A stretch of DNA of 64,000 nucleotides, from assembly GCA_040217175.1 (NCBI GenBank), contig JAVJNT010000002.1, forward strand, positions 248,001 through 312,000. The letters run 5' to 3'. Of this stretch, positions 41,538 to 49,756 are shown in pieces (the first letter of the stretch is position 1; every line of letters begins with the position of its first letter). Origin of the DNA: Phycisphaerales bacterium. Its GTDB lineage: Bacteria > Planctomycetota > Phycisphaerae > Phycisphaerales > UBA1924. The notes beneath the pieces were generated by a model. The model was not told where the DNA came from, ran no database searches, and saw only the letters and a program-made list of their open reading frames with translations. Both the position numbers and the translations under genes were made by a program.

Positions 41538-42575
41538 TCAGACCACCAGCTCGGAGTCGCCGCGGCCCTGGATCATCACGTCGCCGGCTTCCTCGAGCCT
41601 GCGCACGATGTCGACGATGCGCTGCTGGGCCGTCTCCACGTCGCTGATGCGCACGGGGCCCATGAACTCCATGTCTTCCTTGATCATCTCGGCCGCACGC
41701 GCCGACATGTTGCCGAAGATCTTCTGCTGCAGCTCTTCCGACGCGGTCTTGAGCGCCAGGCCCAGCTCGTCGTTGTCGACCTCCTTGAGCACGGCCTGGA
41801 TGCCCTTGTCGTTCACCAGCAGGATGTCCTCGAACACGAACATCAACCGCCGGATCTGCTCGACCAGGTCGGGGTCCTCCGATTCGAGGCCCTCCATGAT
41901 CGCCTTCTCGGTCGAGCGATCGGCGAGATTCAGCATCTCGGCCACCGTGGGCACGCCGCCGCTCTTCTCCATGCTCTGCATGAGCATGTTGCTCAGCCGG
42001 CTCTCCAGGCCCTTCTCGACCTCGCGGATGACCTCGGGGTTGGTCTGCTCCATGTTCGCGATGCGCTTGATGACCTCGATCTGCTTTTGCATGGGCAGGC
42101 CCACGAGGATCTCCGCCGCCTTGTGGTGGCTCAGGTGGCACAGGATCAGCGCGATCGTCTGCGGGTGCTCGTCCTGGATGAAGGTCAGCAGGTTCTCGCT
42201 CTCGGCGCGCTGCAGGAAGCTGAACGGCGTCTTCTGGACCTGCGTCTGGATCTGCGCGAGCACCTTGCTCGCCTGCTCGGGCTCGAGCGAGTTCAGCAGC
42301 AGGTCTTTCGCGAAGTCGAGGTTGCCCTCGCCCGCGAACTCGTTGGCAACGGTGAGGTCGTAAAACTCCTTGACGACCGCTTCCTGCAGCTTGCTGGGCA
42401 CGCGTCCGAGGCTCGCAAGCTCGCGCGTTACCTCCTCGACCGTCTCGGCGGGCATCGCCTTCAGCACGATCGCTGCACGCTCGGTACCGACCGCCAGCAG
42501 CAAGATCGCCGACTTCGTCGCGCCGTCGAGATCGATCGCGTTCGTCGGCAGTTTTTCGTGCGGCTTGCGGGGCAC
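41538..42575 (-). CDS. fliG: Flagellar motor switch protein FliG
   Basis: 345-residue C-ring protein that meets the stators. The N-terminal domain binds FliF; the middle domain contains the EHPQT motif (IQDEHPQTIALILCHL), which normally binds FliM; the C-terminal domain carries the torque helix (FVFEDILLVNDKGIQAVLKEVDNDELGLALK in part) with the conserved charged residues. Because the FliM-binding EHPQT motif is intact, a FliM-like partner should exist somewhere in the genome. It is 24 nt after fliF. Confidence 0.96.
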   Translation of the reverse strand: MPRKPHEKLPTNAIDLDGATKSAILLLAVGTERAAIVLKAMPAETVEEVTRELASLGRVPSKLQEAVVKEFYDLTVANEFAGEGNLDFAKDLLLNSLEPEQASKVLAQIQTQVQKTPFSFLQRAESENLLTFIQDEHPQTIALILCHLSHHKAAEILVGLPMQKQIEVIKRIANMEQTNPEVIREVEKGLESRLSNMLMQSMEKSGGVPTVAEMLNLADRSTEKAIMEGLESEDPDLVEQIRRLMFVFEDILLVNDKGIQAVLKEVDNDELGLALKTASEELQQKIFGNMSARAAEMIKEDMEFMGPVRISDVETAQQRIVDIVRRLEEAGDVMIQGRGDSELVV

Positions 42576-42599
42576 GGCGTACTCCAGGCCCGGGCGGGC

Positions 42600-44342
42600 T
42601 CAATCGTGGCTCGCGGCCACCCAGCTCTGCAACAGCGACGCGGCCGTCTCGGGCGAAGACGAGACCAACTCCCCGACCTGGTCGAGCATCTTGCCCGCCC
42701 GCACCTGCTCCTCGTCCAGTTCGATGCCCGACATCGGCACGTCGCCCTCTTCGGCCTCGCCGTACAGGTCGCTGTCGCCCTGCAGCGCGGGCGGGATGCC
42801 GACCAGTTCCTCGGCCGTCGGCAGCTCGGTCTTCTTCGTCGCCTTGCGCACCAGCAAAGCCATCATGGCCACGCTCACCAGCGCCAGAACGCCGAGAACG
42901 GCCTTGTCGATCAATCCACCGCCCGCCAGACCCATGAACCCGCCCGCGCCGCCGCCGCCCGCACCGCCGAGCCCGAAGCCCCCGCCACCGGTCTGCATGC
43001 CGGCCAGCCTCACGTCGCTGCGCATCGAGACGGTCACCGCCACGTCCGCCGGATCGCCGGCCACGACGTTGCCCAGGACGAGCTGGATGCGAGATTCGAG
43101 GTCGCTCCTCACCAGGTCAAACCGGCTTGCGATCGCCTCTGCCGACGGAGGCGTGGGTTCTTCGCCCTCGGCCGCGGGCGGTTGGTCCTGCTCGAGCAGA
43201 CGAACGACGTAGCTACGCGGCACGCCGAGCATCACCGAGACGTTCTGCAGGTCGCCACCCGGATCCTCGACGTTCTCCATCGTCGACGGGAAGCGATTCT
43301 CCAGCTCGGTGTCTTCGGTCGTTTCCGTCGACGACGTCCCCGTCGCCGAGCCCTGGCTCACAGAGAGCGGCTCGTTCGATCGCGTACCCGCGACGGCGCC
43401 CTGGACCGGCCCCTGCATGATCCGCTCTGTCCGGCTCTCGCTCGTGAGTCCCGACAGCGGCTTCTCGTAGGTCTGGCTCTGCCGCGTCCGCCGCGCGTTG
43501 TCCACCCGGGTCAAGACCGCAATGGTCAATCCGGGGATATCGTTCAGGAAGTCTGCGATCTTTTCCTCGAGCACGCCCTCCAGCACGAGCTGCTGGTCGA
43601 GCGCCTGCTGCCGAGTCACCCGGCGGTCGTCGTACGACTTGTACCAGCGATTGCTCACGCCGTCGATGACCCTTACATCGGTGGACTCAAGGCCCGCGAC
43701 CGAGCCGGCGATGCCCTCGGCGATCGCGTCGACCGACTCTTGGGAGAGCTCACCCGCAACCGGCCACACGTACACCGACGCCGAGGGCGAGCGCGACGCC
43801 CGGCCGAGACCGGCCTGCTCGGGCATGTCGATGGTCACCTGTGCGTGCCGCAGCCCCTGGAAGTACGACAGGATGTCCGAGAGGTGCTGCGAATAGATGG
43901 CCCAGAACTGCTGGTGATTGTCCTGCCGAGAGTTCATCCAGCTGCGAGACTCGACCAGCTTCTCGATGAACGAGGCGGTCTGCGGCGGCACGATCCGCTG
44001 CTCCATGAGCAGGCCCTGCACCCGCGGCACGTAGTCGGGCTGCACGAGAATCTCGCCCGCCCCGTTCGTCTCGGCGCGGATGCCTTGCTGGTCGAGCGTC
44101 GCCAGCGCCCGAGACATCTGCGCTGCGTCGCCCACCACGGCCGCAGGCACCACTGCCGTTCGGGATGCGTACTGCGAGACCAGGTAGAACGTCATCGCCA
44201 CGATGATGACGACCGATGCGACCAGCAGCTTCTCGATGGTGCCCAGACGGCCGAGATAGCCCGCCACCTGGCGCAGCCGTTCCTTGGGTTGCTTGCTGGA
44301 CGTCTCCACGCCGTCGCTCCCTGACGCGTTCCACGCGCACAT
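42600..44342 (-). CDS. fliF: Flagellar MS-ring protein FliF
   Basis: 580-residue ring protein, the base on which the motor is built. First membrane helix at about 40-60 (KLLVASVVIIVAMTFYLV), then ring-building motifs (ALATLDQQGIRAETNGAGEI, VTIDMPEQAGLG, LDQQLVLEGVLEEKIADFL), a Ser/Thr/Glu-rich insert around 300-350, a Gly-rich stretch (about 450-475) before the second helix (LIDKAVLGVLALVSVAMMAL) and a C-terminal tail for FliG. ATG 44342 is preferred to GTG 44345. A 129-nt gap separates it from fliE. Confidence 0.95.
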   Translation of the reverse strand: MCAWNASGSDGVETSSKQPKERLRQVAGYLGRLGTIEKLLVASVVIIVAMTFYLVSQYASRTAVVPAAVVGDAAQMSRALATLDQQGIRAETNGAGEILVQPDYVPRVQGLLMEQRIVPPQTASFIEKLVESRSWMNSRQDNHQQFWAIYSQHLSDILSYFQGLRHAQVTIDMPEQAGLGRASRSPSASVYVWPVAGELSQESVDAIAEGIAGSVAGLESTDVRVIDGVSNRWYKSYDDRRVTRQQALDQQLVLEGVLEEKIADFLNDIPGLTIAVLTRVDNARRTRQSQTYEKPLSGLTSESRTERIMQGPVQGAVAGTRSNEPLSVSQGSATGTSSTETTEDTELENRFPSTMENVEDPGGDLQNVSVMLGVPRSYVVRLLEQDQPPAAEGEEPTPPSAEAIASRFDLVRSDLESRIQLVLGNVVAGDPADVAVTVSMRSDVRLAGMQTGGGGFGLGGAGGGGAGGFMGLAGGGLIDKAVLGVLALVSVAMMALLVRKATKKTELPTAEELVGIPPALQGDSDLYGEAEEGDVPMSGIELDEEQVRAGKMLDQVGELVSSSPETAASLLQSWVAASHD

Positions 44343-44471
44343 CACGCGCTGGCGCTATGCCAGAGCGTGCATTCGTGGTCGGCTTGTCGGGTGCCCTGGC
44401 TTGAATCACCCGGGCGGGTCACGGTTCGGGGCGCACGCCTCGCGTATCCATGCGCAAGTCCTGCGCTTTCG

Positions 44472-44780
44472 TCACACGCGCATCTGCTGGACTTCCTGGT
44501 ACGCTTCCATCACCTTGTTGCGCATCTGCTGCAAGAGCTGGAACGCCGTGTCGGCCTTCTGCGTTGCCAGCAGCACGCCCTCCAGGTCGGTCCGCTGGCC
44601 CGTCATGAGGTCCTCGACCGCCTTGTCGGCGTCCTGACGCATCTCCGAGGCCTCGCGCAGCTGCCCAAAGAGCGCCTGGCGGAATGCCTCGCCGTCGGTA
44701 GGCTGGTTCTGGACCTTGCCGGGCTGCCCGTCGCGCAAGGGTCCGGACGCGCCGCCGATCAGGCCAACTGGGTCGCTCAT
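44472..44780 (-). CDS. fliE: Flagellar hook-basal body protein FliE
   Basis: 102-residue rod protein joining the MS ring to the rod. The C-terminal half has the family pattern AVEDLMTGQRTDLEGVLLATQKADTAFQLLQQMRNKVMEAYQEVQQMRV (key parts LEGVLLATQKADTAFQL and VMEAYQEVQQM). The N-terminal 40 residues are Gly/Gln-rich and variable. Size and place after flgC are normal. Confidence 0.95.
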   Translation of the reverse strand: MSDPVGLIGGASGPLRDGQPGKVQNQPTDGEAFRQALFGQLREASEMRQDADKAVEDLMTGQRTDLEGVLLATQKADTAFQLLQQMRNKVMEAYQEVQQMRV

Positions 44781-44830
44781 GACGCTCCGCCTCCGAATCT
44801 GGCCGGTCGATCACCGGCCGGCCGCACATC

Positions 44831-45247
44831 CTACGCGATCATCCGCAAAGCCTGGGCCAGCATCGCCTTGGTCACCTCGGCCGCCGCCACGTTCGCTTCA
44901 TACGCCCGAGAGGCCTCCATCGCGTCGACCTGCTCGGCGAACGTGCTGATGTCGGGTCCAACCACGTAGCCGTTCGCATCGGCGTGCTTGCTCGAGGGGT
45001 CGTACCGCTCGCGCAATGCGTTCTCGTTCTTGTAGACCTCGCGTACGTGCACGCCAAGGCCTTGCCCGTCGCTGCTCGGGGCGGACGGGTCACCCGCCGC
45101 CAGCACGACCTCTCGCCGCAGGTACGGCGCGTAGTTGCCCCACTGGTCTTCGATGACGTTGGCGCCGGCGATGTTGGCCGATGCCGCCGTCAGCCGCACA
45201 CGCTGGGCAATCATGCCGCTCGTCGAGATGTCAAGGCTGCCGAACAC
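44831..45247 (-). CDS. flgC: Flagellar basal-body rod protein FlgC
   Basis: 138-residue proximal rod protein. The N-terminal motif STSGMIAQRVRLTAASANIAGANV and the C-terminal ISTFAEQVDAMEASRAYEANVAAAEVTKAMLAQALRM (key parts DAMEASRAYEANVAAAEV) form the rod-protein signature. The central segment YLRREVVLAAGD and VHVREVYKNENALRERYDP is typical of FlgC. It is 15 nt after flgB. Confidence 0.96.
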   Translation of the reverse strand: MFGSLDISTSGMIAQRVRLTAASANIAGANVIEDQWGNYAPYLRREVVLAAGDPSAPSSDGQGLGVHVREVYKNENALRERYDPSSKHADANGYVVGPDISTFAEQVDAMEASRAYEANVAAAEVTKAMLAQALRMIA

Positions 45248-45262
45248 GCCCTACTCGCTCCT

Positions 45263-45712
45263 TCAGGCCACGCGCTGGCTGATCGCCGTCCGCAGCACGC
45301 CCACGCGGCTGCGCATCAAGTCCGACGCCACGCGGTACACCCCGTAGTTCTCGGTCATCGACTGCATGAGCCGCTCGACGTCGCGATCGTTGCGGTCGTG
45401 CAGCAGCACGCCGCCCACCCCGCGTGTGCCGCGCAGGGGCTCGAGCGCCAGCGCTCCATCCCGGCCCACGCGGACCTCGCGCGAACTCTCCATCCGCAGC
45501 GGGCCGTTCACGCCGCCGCTCCGATCTCGCCGCTCGGCCACGGCCTCGCCCAGGACCTTCTGGAACGCCTTGGGCGAGACGTCGACGGCCTGGAAGTTCG
45601 GCGTGGTCAGGTTCGCCACGTTGTGAGCGAGCAGGCGCTGCCGCTGCCCCGTGAAGCGCATCATCGCCTCGAGCGTGGGGATCGAACCGGCCTGGAGGGT
45701 CTTCTCGAGCAT
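45263..45712 (-). CDS. flgB: Flagellar basal-body rod protein FlgB
   Basis: 149-residue proximal rod protein, the first structural gene of the cluster. The motif MMRFTGQRQRLLAHNVANLTTPNF (key part LLAHNVANLTTPNF) and the C-terminal MTENYGVYRVASDLMRSRVGVLRTAI (key part YGVYRVASDLMRSR) are the FlgB signature. ATG 45712 was chosen from the family N-terminus; the codons before it have no ribosome binding site. A candidate sigma54 promoter ends only a few bases upstream, so the mRNA may have almost no leader. Confidence 0.94.
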   Translation of the reverse strand: MLEKTLQAGSIPTLEAMMRFTGQRQRLLAHNVANLTTPNFQAVDVSPKAFQKVLGEAVAERRDRSGGVNGPLRMESSREVRVGRDGALALEPLRGTRGVGGVLLHDRNDRDVERLMQSMTENYGVYRVASDLMRSRVGVLRTAISQRVA

Positions 45713-45728
45713 CGCATTGATCACAACC

Positions 45729-45743
45729 GCAAACGCCGGGCCA
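45729..45743 (-). promoter_or_regulatory. Candidate sigma54 promoter before flgB
   Basis: On the minus strand TGGCCCGGCGTTTGC has GG (45742-45741) and GC (45730-45729) separated by exactly 10 nt, and matches TGGCAC-N5-TTGC with one change in the -24 block. An NtrC-type activator gene lies just upstream. Transcription would start near 45717, about 5 nt before the flgB ATG, which is unusual and lowers confidence. GC-rich DNA gives chance matches. Confidence 0.35.
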
Positions 45744-45767
45744 CTCCGGGCGCGAATGCCGGGGCGC

Positions 45768-47294
45768 CTAGAGGTCGGCCGGCACCAGCTTCTCGTCCTT
45801 CCACTTCTTGAGCTTGATGCCCAGCGTCCGCACGCCGATGCCCAGCGCGTCGGCGGTCCGCTGGCGGTGGCCGTCGTATCGCTCGAGCGTCCGGATGATC
45901 GCATCTCGCTCCATGTCGTCGAGCGTGGTGTCGCCCGGCGCGAACACGATGGCCCGGCCCGTGGCCGACTCCATGCCTTCGCCGACGCCCACGCCGGCGC
46001 CGACCGGCCGCTCCATCGCCGGCGCGGGCTCGATCGCGACCGCCGGCCGCTGCACCGGCGTCGTCTGCCAGGCCAGCCACGGCTCGAGCATATCGCGGCG
46101 GATCGTCGCGTCCTCGTGGCGAGACCCGCCCGCGCTCAGCACGACCGCCCGCTCGCAGACGTTCTGCAACTCGCGTACGTTGCCGGGCCAGTCATAGCCG
46201 CACAGCAGGTCGACGGCCCCGGGCTCGAGCCGCACCTGCCCGCGTCCCTCGCGCCGTGCGATCTGCCCGAGGAACGTCTCGGCCAGCATCGGTACGTCCT
46301 CGAGCCGGTCCGAGAGCGCGGGCAGATGGATCGGCAGCACGTTCAGCCTGAAGAACAGGTCCTGGCGGAAGTCGCCCGCCGCCACGGCCTTGGGTAGGTC
46401 GCGGTTGCTCGTCGCCAGCACGCGCACGTCGATCGAGATCGACTGACTGCTGCCAACGCGCTCGAAGGCCCGCTCCTGCAGCACGCGCAGCAGCTTCGCC
46501 TGGATCGCCGGACTCACCTCGCTCACCTCGTCGAGCAGCAGCGTCCCGCCGTGCGCAAGCTCGAAGCGGCCCTTGCGCATCTTGTCGGCCCCGGTAAACG
46601 CCCCCTTCTCGTGGCCAAACAGCTCGCTCTCCAGCAGCGTCTCGCTCAGCGCCGCGCAGTTCACCGCCAGGAACGGCCCGGTACGCCTCGGGCTCAGTTC
46701 GTGGATCGACCGCGCGACCACCTCCTTGCCCGTGCCGCTCTCGCCCACGATCAGCACCGTGCCGTGGCTGTCGGCCACCGCCTGCACCTGCGCCTTCACG
46801 CTCCGCATTGCCGGCGACGCGCCCACGAGCCGATCAAGCCCGAACGCCGCGCCGCCCGTGGCGATCTTGCCACTGGGCTCGACCTCGGCCTGGCTGCCGT
46901 GCGCCCGCAGCACGGCGTTCTCGCGCCGCAGCTTCGCGTGCTGGATGGCCCGCTTCACGCAGATCAAGAGTTCGTCGCCCTCGAATGGCTTGGTCAGGTA
47001 GTCGAACGCGCCGAGCTTCATCGCCTCGACGGCCGTCTGCACCGAGCCGAACGCCGTCATGAGCACGACCGGCAGTTCGTCGTCGATCTTGCGCACCTGT
47101 GCCAGCAGCTCCACGCCCGTCATCCCCGGCATCTTCAGGTCGCTCACGACCGCATCGGGCCGCTGCAAGGCCACGCGGTCCAGCGCCTCCTGGCCGCTCG
47201 TGGCCGCCAGGGCCGTGAGCCCGGCGCGCCGCAGCACCGAGCACACGCTGTCGCGCATCATTTCCTTGTCGTCGACAACCAGCACCGTGCTCAA
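45768..47294 (-). CDS. Sigma54-dependent response regulator (NtrC/FlrC-like)
   Basis: 508-residue activator with three parts: receiver (1-118, VLVVDDKEMMRDS, phosphoacceptor in VVSDLKMPGM, lysine in YLTKPFEG), AAA+ domain (about 150-380, P-loop GESGTGKE, sigma54-contacting GAFTGA, Walker B GGTLLLDEVSE, WPGNVRELQN), and a Fis-type helix-turn-helix at the end (HRQRTADALGIGVRTLGIKLKKW). It starts at TTG 47294, overlapping the stop of the kinase gene (TTGA). Sitting just before flgB, it is the likely master activator of the rod/hook genes, as FlrC and FleR are in Vibrio and Pseudomonas. Confidence 0.93.
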   Translation of the reverse strand: MSTVLVVDDKEMMRDSVCSVLRRAGLTALAATSGQEALDRVALQRPDAVVSDLKMPGMTGVELLAQVRKIDDELPVVLMTAFGSVQTAVEAMKLGAFDYLTKPFEGDELLICVKRAIQHAKLRRENAVLRAHGSQAEVEPSGKIATGGAAFGLDRLVGASPAMRSVKAQVQAVADSHGTVLIVGESGTGKEVVARSIHELSPRRTGPFLAVNCAALSETLLESELFGHEKGAFTGADKMRKGRFELAHGGTLLLDEVSEVSPAIQAKLLRVLQERAFERVGSSQSISIDVRVLATSNRDLPKAVAAGDFRQDLFFRLNVLPIHLPALSDRLEDVPMLAETFLGQIARREGRGQVRLEPGAVDLLCGYDWPGNVRELQNVCERAVVLSAGGSRHEDATIRRDMLEPWLAWQTTPVQRPAVAIEPAPAMERPVGAGVGVGEGMESATGRAIVFAPGDTTLDDMERDAIIRTLERYDGHRQRTADALGIGVRTLGIKLKKWKDEKLVPADL

Positions 47295-48208
47295 GCTGCG
47301 CCCTCCGTCACCAACGCCGGCGACCGCGCCGGCAGCGTCAATTCGAACCGGGCCCCGCCGCCCTCGGCATCGCCGGCGTCCACGCGCCCGCCGTGCGCAT
47401 CCACGATGCGTTGCACCATCGCCAGCCCCAGGCCGCACCCGGTCTGCCGCGTCGTGTAGAAGGGGTTGAACATCCGCTCGACCGCGCCCGCGGGCAGGCC
47501 CGGGCCGGTGTCCTCCACGACGTACGCCACGTGCGACGAGCCCTCGAACTCCCGCATGCCCGTCGTCACGCGCACGCGACCCGGCGCTTCGCCGCTCGAC
47601 TCGACGATCGCCTCGACCGCGTTGCGGATCAGGTTCGCCAGCGCCTGGGCCACCAGCCCGCCGTCGAGCTCCACGTCCGCGCTCTCGGCCCATTGCACGA
47701 GATCGAGTTCCACGCCCGCCACGTCGGCCATCATCTGGCACGTCGAAACCGCGCGCCGCGCCGGCTCGACGGCATCGACCAGCGCCAGGGTCGGCTCGAG
47801 CTCCCGCGCAAATCGCAGCACGTCGCCCACCACGCCGTCGAGCTCCCGCGCCGCCCGCAAGATCTTGCCGGCCGTCTGCCCGCACTCGCCCTCGCCCAGG
47901 TCATCGCGCAGCATCTCGGCGTGCAGCGCGATCGCCGCCAGCGGGTTGCGCACCTCGTGGGCGATGCCCGCCGCCATCTCGCCCAACGCCGCCAACCGCC
48001 GGCTGCGCTCCAGCCGCCGGTTCGCCTCGTGCAGCTCGCCCTTCAGGCGCGAGACCTCGGACCGCAATGCCTGGTGCGTCTGCTCCAGCTCGCCCGCGGC
48101 CGCGTTGAACGCCCGCATCAGCTCGGCAAGGTCCTCGGGCGTCACGGGACCGCCATCGGCCGGACCGCTCGCCAGCACGTCGGAGTCGATCGCTGTCGAA
48201 CCGCCCAC
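47291..48208 (-). CDS. Soluble histidine kinase (FlrB-like)
   Basis: 305-residue cytoplasmic kinase without membrane helices. After a coiled-coil N-terminus (ALRSEVSRLKGELHEANRRL) comes the HisKA motif GIAHEVRNPLAAIALH, and then the ATPase boxes (NLIRNAVEAI, VEDTGPGLP, CGLGLAMVQRIVDAHGG). It lacks an obvious PAS domain, so its signal is unknown; in FlrB/FleS systems assembly of the export gate or MS ring is sensed. It is translationally coupled to the activator gene and follows the FlgN-like gene by 2 nt. Confidence 0.9.
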   Translation of the reverse strand: MGGSTAIDSDVLASGPADGGPVTPEDLAELMRAFNAAAGELEQTHQALRSEVSRLKGELHEANRRLERSRRLAALGEMAAGIAHEVRNPLAAIALHAEMLRDDLGEGECGQTAGKILRAARELDGVVGDVLRFARELEPTLALVDAVEPARRAVSTCQMMADVAGVELDLVQWAESADVELDGGLVAQALANLIRNAVEAIVESSGEAPGRVRVTTGMREFEGSSHVAYVVEDTGPGLPAGAVERMFNPFYTTRQTGCGLGLAMVQRIVDAHGGRVDAGDAEGGGARFELTLPARSPALVTEGAA

Positions 48209-48210
48209 GC

Positions 48211-48693
48211 TCAGGCCTCCCGATCCTGGTGGATCGGAACGCGAGCGGTGGAGCCGCCGTACGCACGCACGGCCCCCTTGCCTCGACCGACGCCCTGCAT
48301 CGTCGACTGCACCCGGTCACGCGCGCCGTCCAAGTGCTGGCGTGTCTTCGAGTCTTGCTCGTGGACGCGCGTCGCCAGCACCTTCACGCGATCGAGCCGC
48401 TCGCTCAGCGCTGCCCGGTCGGCCTCGGTCAGTTCCGCCACGAATCCTTCCCAATCCCGGCGCACGTCTTCGAGGCCCTGGTGCACGGCAACGAGTTCGT
48501 CGACCACTGCCTGCCGCTCGCCCATGAGGCGCAGCAGGTCATCGCCCTCGCCACCGGCGATGAGCTCGTCTTGCCTGGGCCCGAAGCCCGCGAGTTGGTC
48601 GTACAGCGCTGCCTGACGCTCCAGCGCCGGCAGCACCCGATCGCGCAGCAATGCCCGGGCAGACGCCGAGCCGCACGATTCGCCGTGGGTCAT
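48211..48693 (-). CDS. FlgN-like flagellar export chaperone
   Basis: 160-residue, mostly helical protein resembling FlgN, which chaperones FlgK and FlgL. The stretch LERQAALYDQLAGFGPRQDE and LLRLMGERQAVVDELVAVHQG fits the FlgN pattern of paired amphipathic helices around an LL/ER-Q core. The start MTHGESCGS at 48693 is preferred to an upstream one. The basic C-terminus (AVRAYGGSTARVPIHQD) is unlike enteric FlgN. FlgK and FlgL themselves are not in the window. Confidence 0.7.
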   Translation of the reverse strand: MTHGESCGSASARALLRDRVLPALERQAALYDQLAGFGPRQDELIAGGEGDDLLRLMGERQAVVDELVAVHQGLEDVRRDWEGFVAELTEADRAALSERLDRVKVLATRVHEQDSKTRQHLDGARDRVQSTMQGVGRGKGAVRAYGGSTARVPIHQDREA

Positions 48694-48798
48694 CCTGACC
48701 TCCAGACAGGGCGCACTCCACGCCCCGGCGGATGCCATCGACCGCTTCAGGCAAAAATCTTCAAACTCCGCGCAAGAACTGCCGTGAGGGCCGCCGAG

Positions 48799-49719
48799 CT
48801 ACTCGAACACCGGCTCGGCCAGGCGCCGCGCTCGCGTCGGAGCCGCCTCGGGCTCGGGTGGCTCGGTCAGGTCGATGGGCAGGTACACGCCGTTGGCGTG
48901 GTCGCTGTTCAGGACCACTGCGCACGGCGGCACGAACCGCGCTCCCTCGGGCACCTTCTCGTGCCCCAGCACGAACATCGTCACGCCCCACCGCTCGACG
49001 AGATCTTCAAGGCTCTCGGCGTCGTAGTGCCGGCCCCACACCATCATGTGGGCAGAACCCGTCAGCGGCCGGTAGTCATCGTCGGTCAGCTCTCGATCCA
49101 GGATGCCGACGTCGAACCGACCCATCATCGCCGGGCTCGGCACGCTGTGGCTGCACTGGATCACCCCGCGCGGCGTCTCGCACCGAAGGGCCAGCGGCAT
49201 CGCCCGCACGAACGCCTCGATCGCCGCATGCACGCGGTCGGCCTCGTCGCCAAAAACGCGGGCGACGCCGTCGTTGAACGCCTCGACCACGCGCACGCCG
49301 TCCTTCACGATGCCCGAGCCCACGATCTGGGCCAGCTCGTGGTTGGCCAGGAGCACGTGCACGTGCTCGGGGTATGCCGCCTTCAGCGACGCCACCCTCG
49401 TCAGGGCTCGGAAGCTGAAGTCGACGCCGCCCATGAGGTGCTCGCCGTGGATCAACTCGTGCAGCGTCAGGTGGCTCCGCTCGCTCTCAGCCGTTTCGTG
49501 CGGGTCGCCGTGCAGACCGGCCGCCTCGATCACCCGGCTCAGGTGCAGCGGATTGTCGTGGATGTCGCCCGTGGCCACCAGGCTCCCGGGCGCCTCGACC
49601 CAGTCGACCGAACCCCGCCGGCATGACGCGTCGTGGCTCGCCTCGGCTGCCGCCTCGAGCGTCTGGCACACCACGTCCACCGACCCAAGATCGAGATCGT
49701 CGAACGCGTATACGTCCAT
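48799..49719 (-). CDS. Metallophosphoesterase
   Basis: 306-residue calcineurin-like phosphoesterase. Metal-binding motifs are in order: LVATGDIHDNPLHL (about 48-61), the histidines in HLTLHELIHGEHLMGGVDF, LLANHELAQIVG (GNHE-type) and MVWGRHYD with MFVLGHEKV near the C-terminus. It resembles diadenosine tetraphosphatase or protein phosphatase-like members, but substrate cannot be told. The gene lies just downstream of a Ser/Thr kinase gene, 37 nt away, so it may be a matching phosphatase; this is inference. Confidence 0.85.
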   Translation of the reverse strand: MDVYAFDDLDLGSVDVVCQTLEAAAEASHDASCRRGSVDWVEAPGSLVATGDIHDNPLHLSRVIEAAGLHGDPHETAESERSHLTLHELIHGEHLMGGVDFSFRALTRVASLKAAYPEHVHVLLANHELAQIVGSGIVKDGVRVVEAFNDGVARVFGDEADRVHAAIEAFVRAMPLALRCETPRGVIQCSHSVPSPAMMGRFDVGILDRELTDDDYRPLTGSAHMMVWGRHYDAESLEDLVERWGVTMFVLGHEKVPEGARFVPPCAVVLNSDHANGVYLPIDLTEPPEPEAAPTRARRLAEPVFE

Positions 49720-49756
49720 GCGGGGCCGTCCTTTGCCAGCGGCGGTGGCGCTTGGC

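Noticed and set aside
38535-44324. A 1929-codon open frame on the plus strand opposite the flagellar genes
   Set aside because: It is exactly antisense to fliJ, fliI, fliH, fliG and fliF, has His/Arg/Leu/Asp-biased composition without domains, and is explained by the scarcity of stop codons opposite GC-rich genes.
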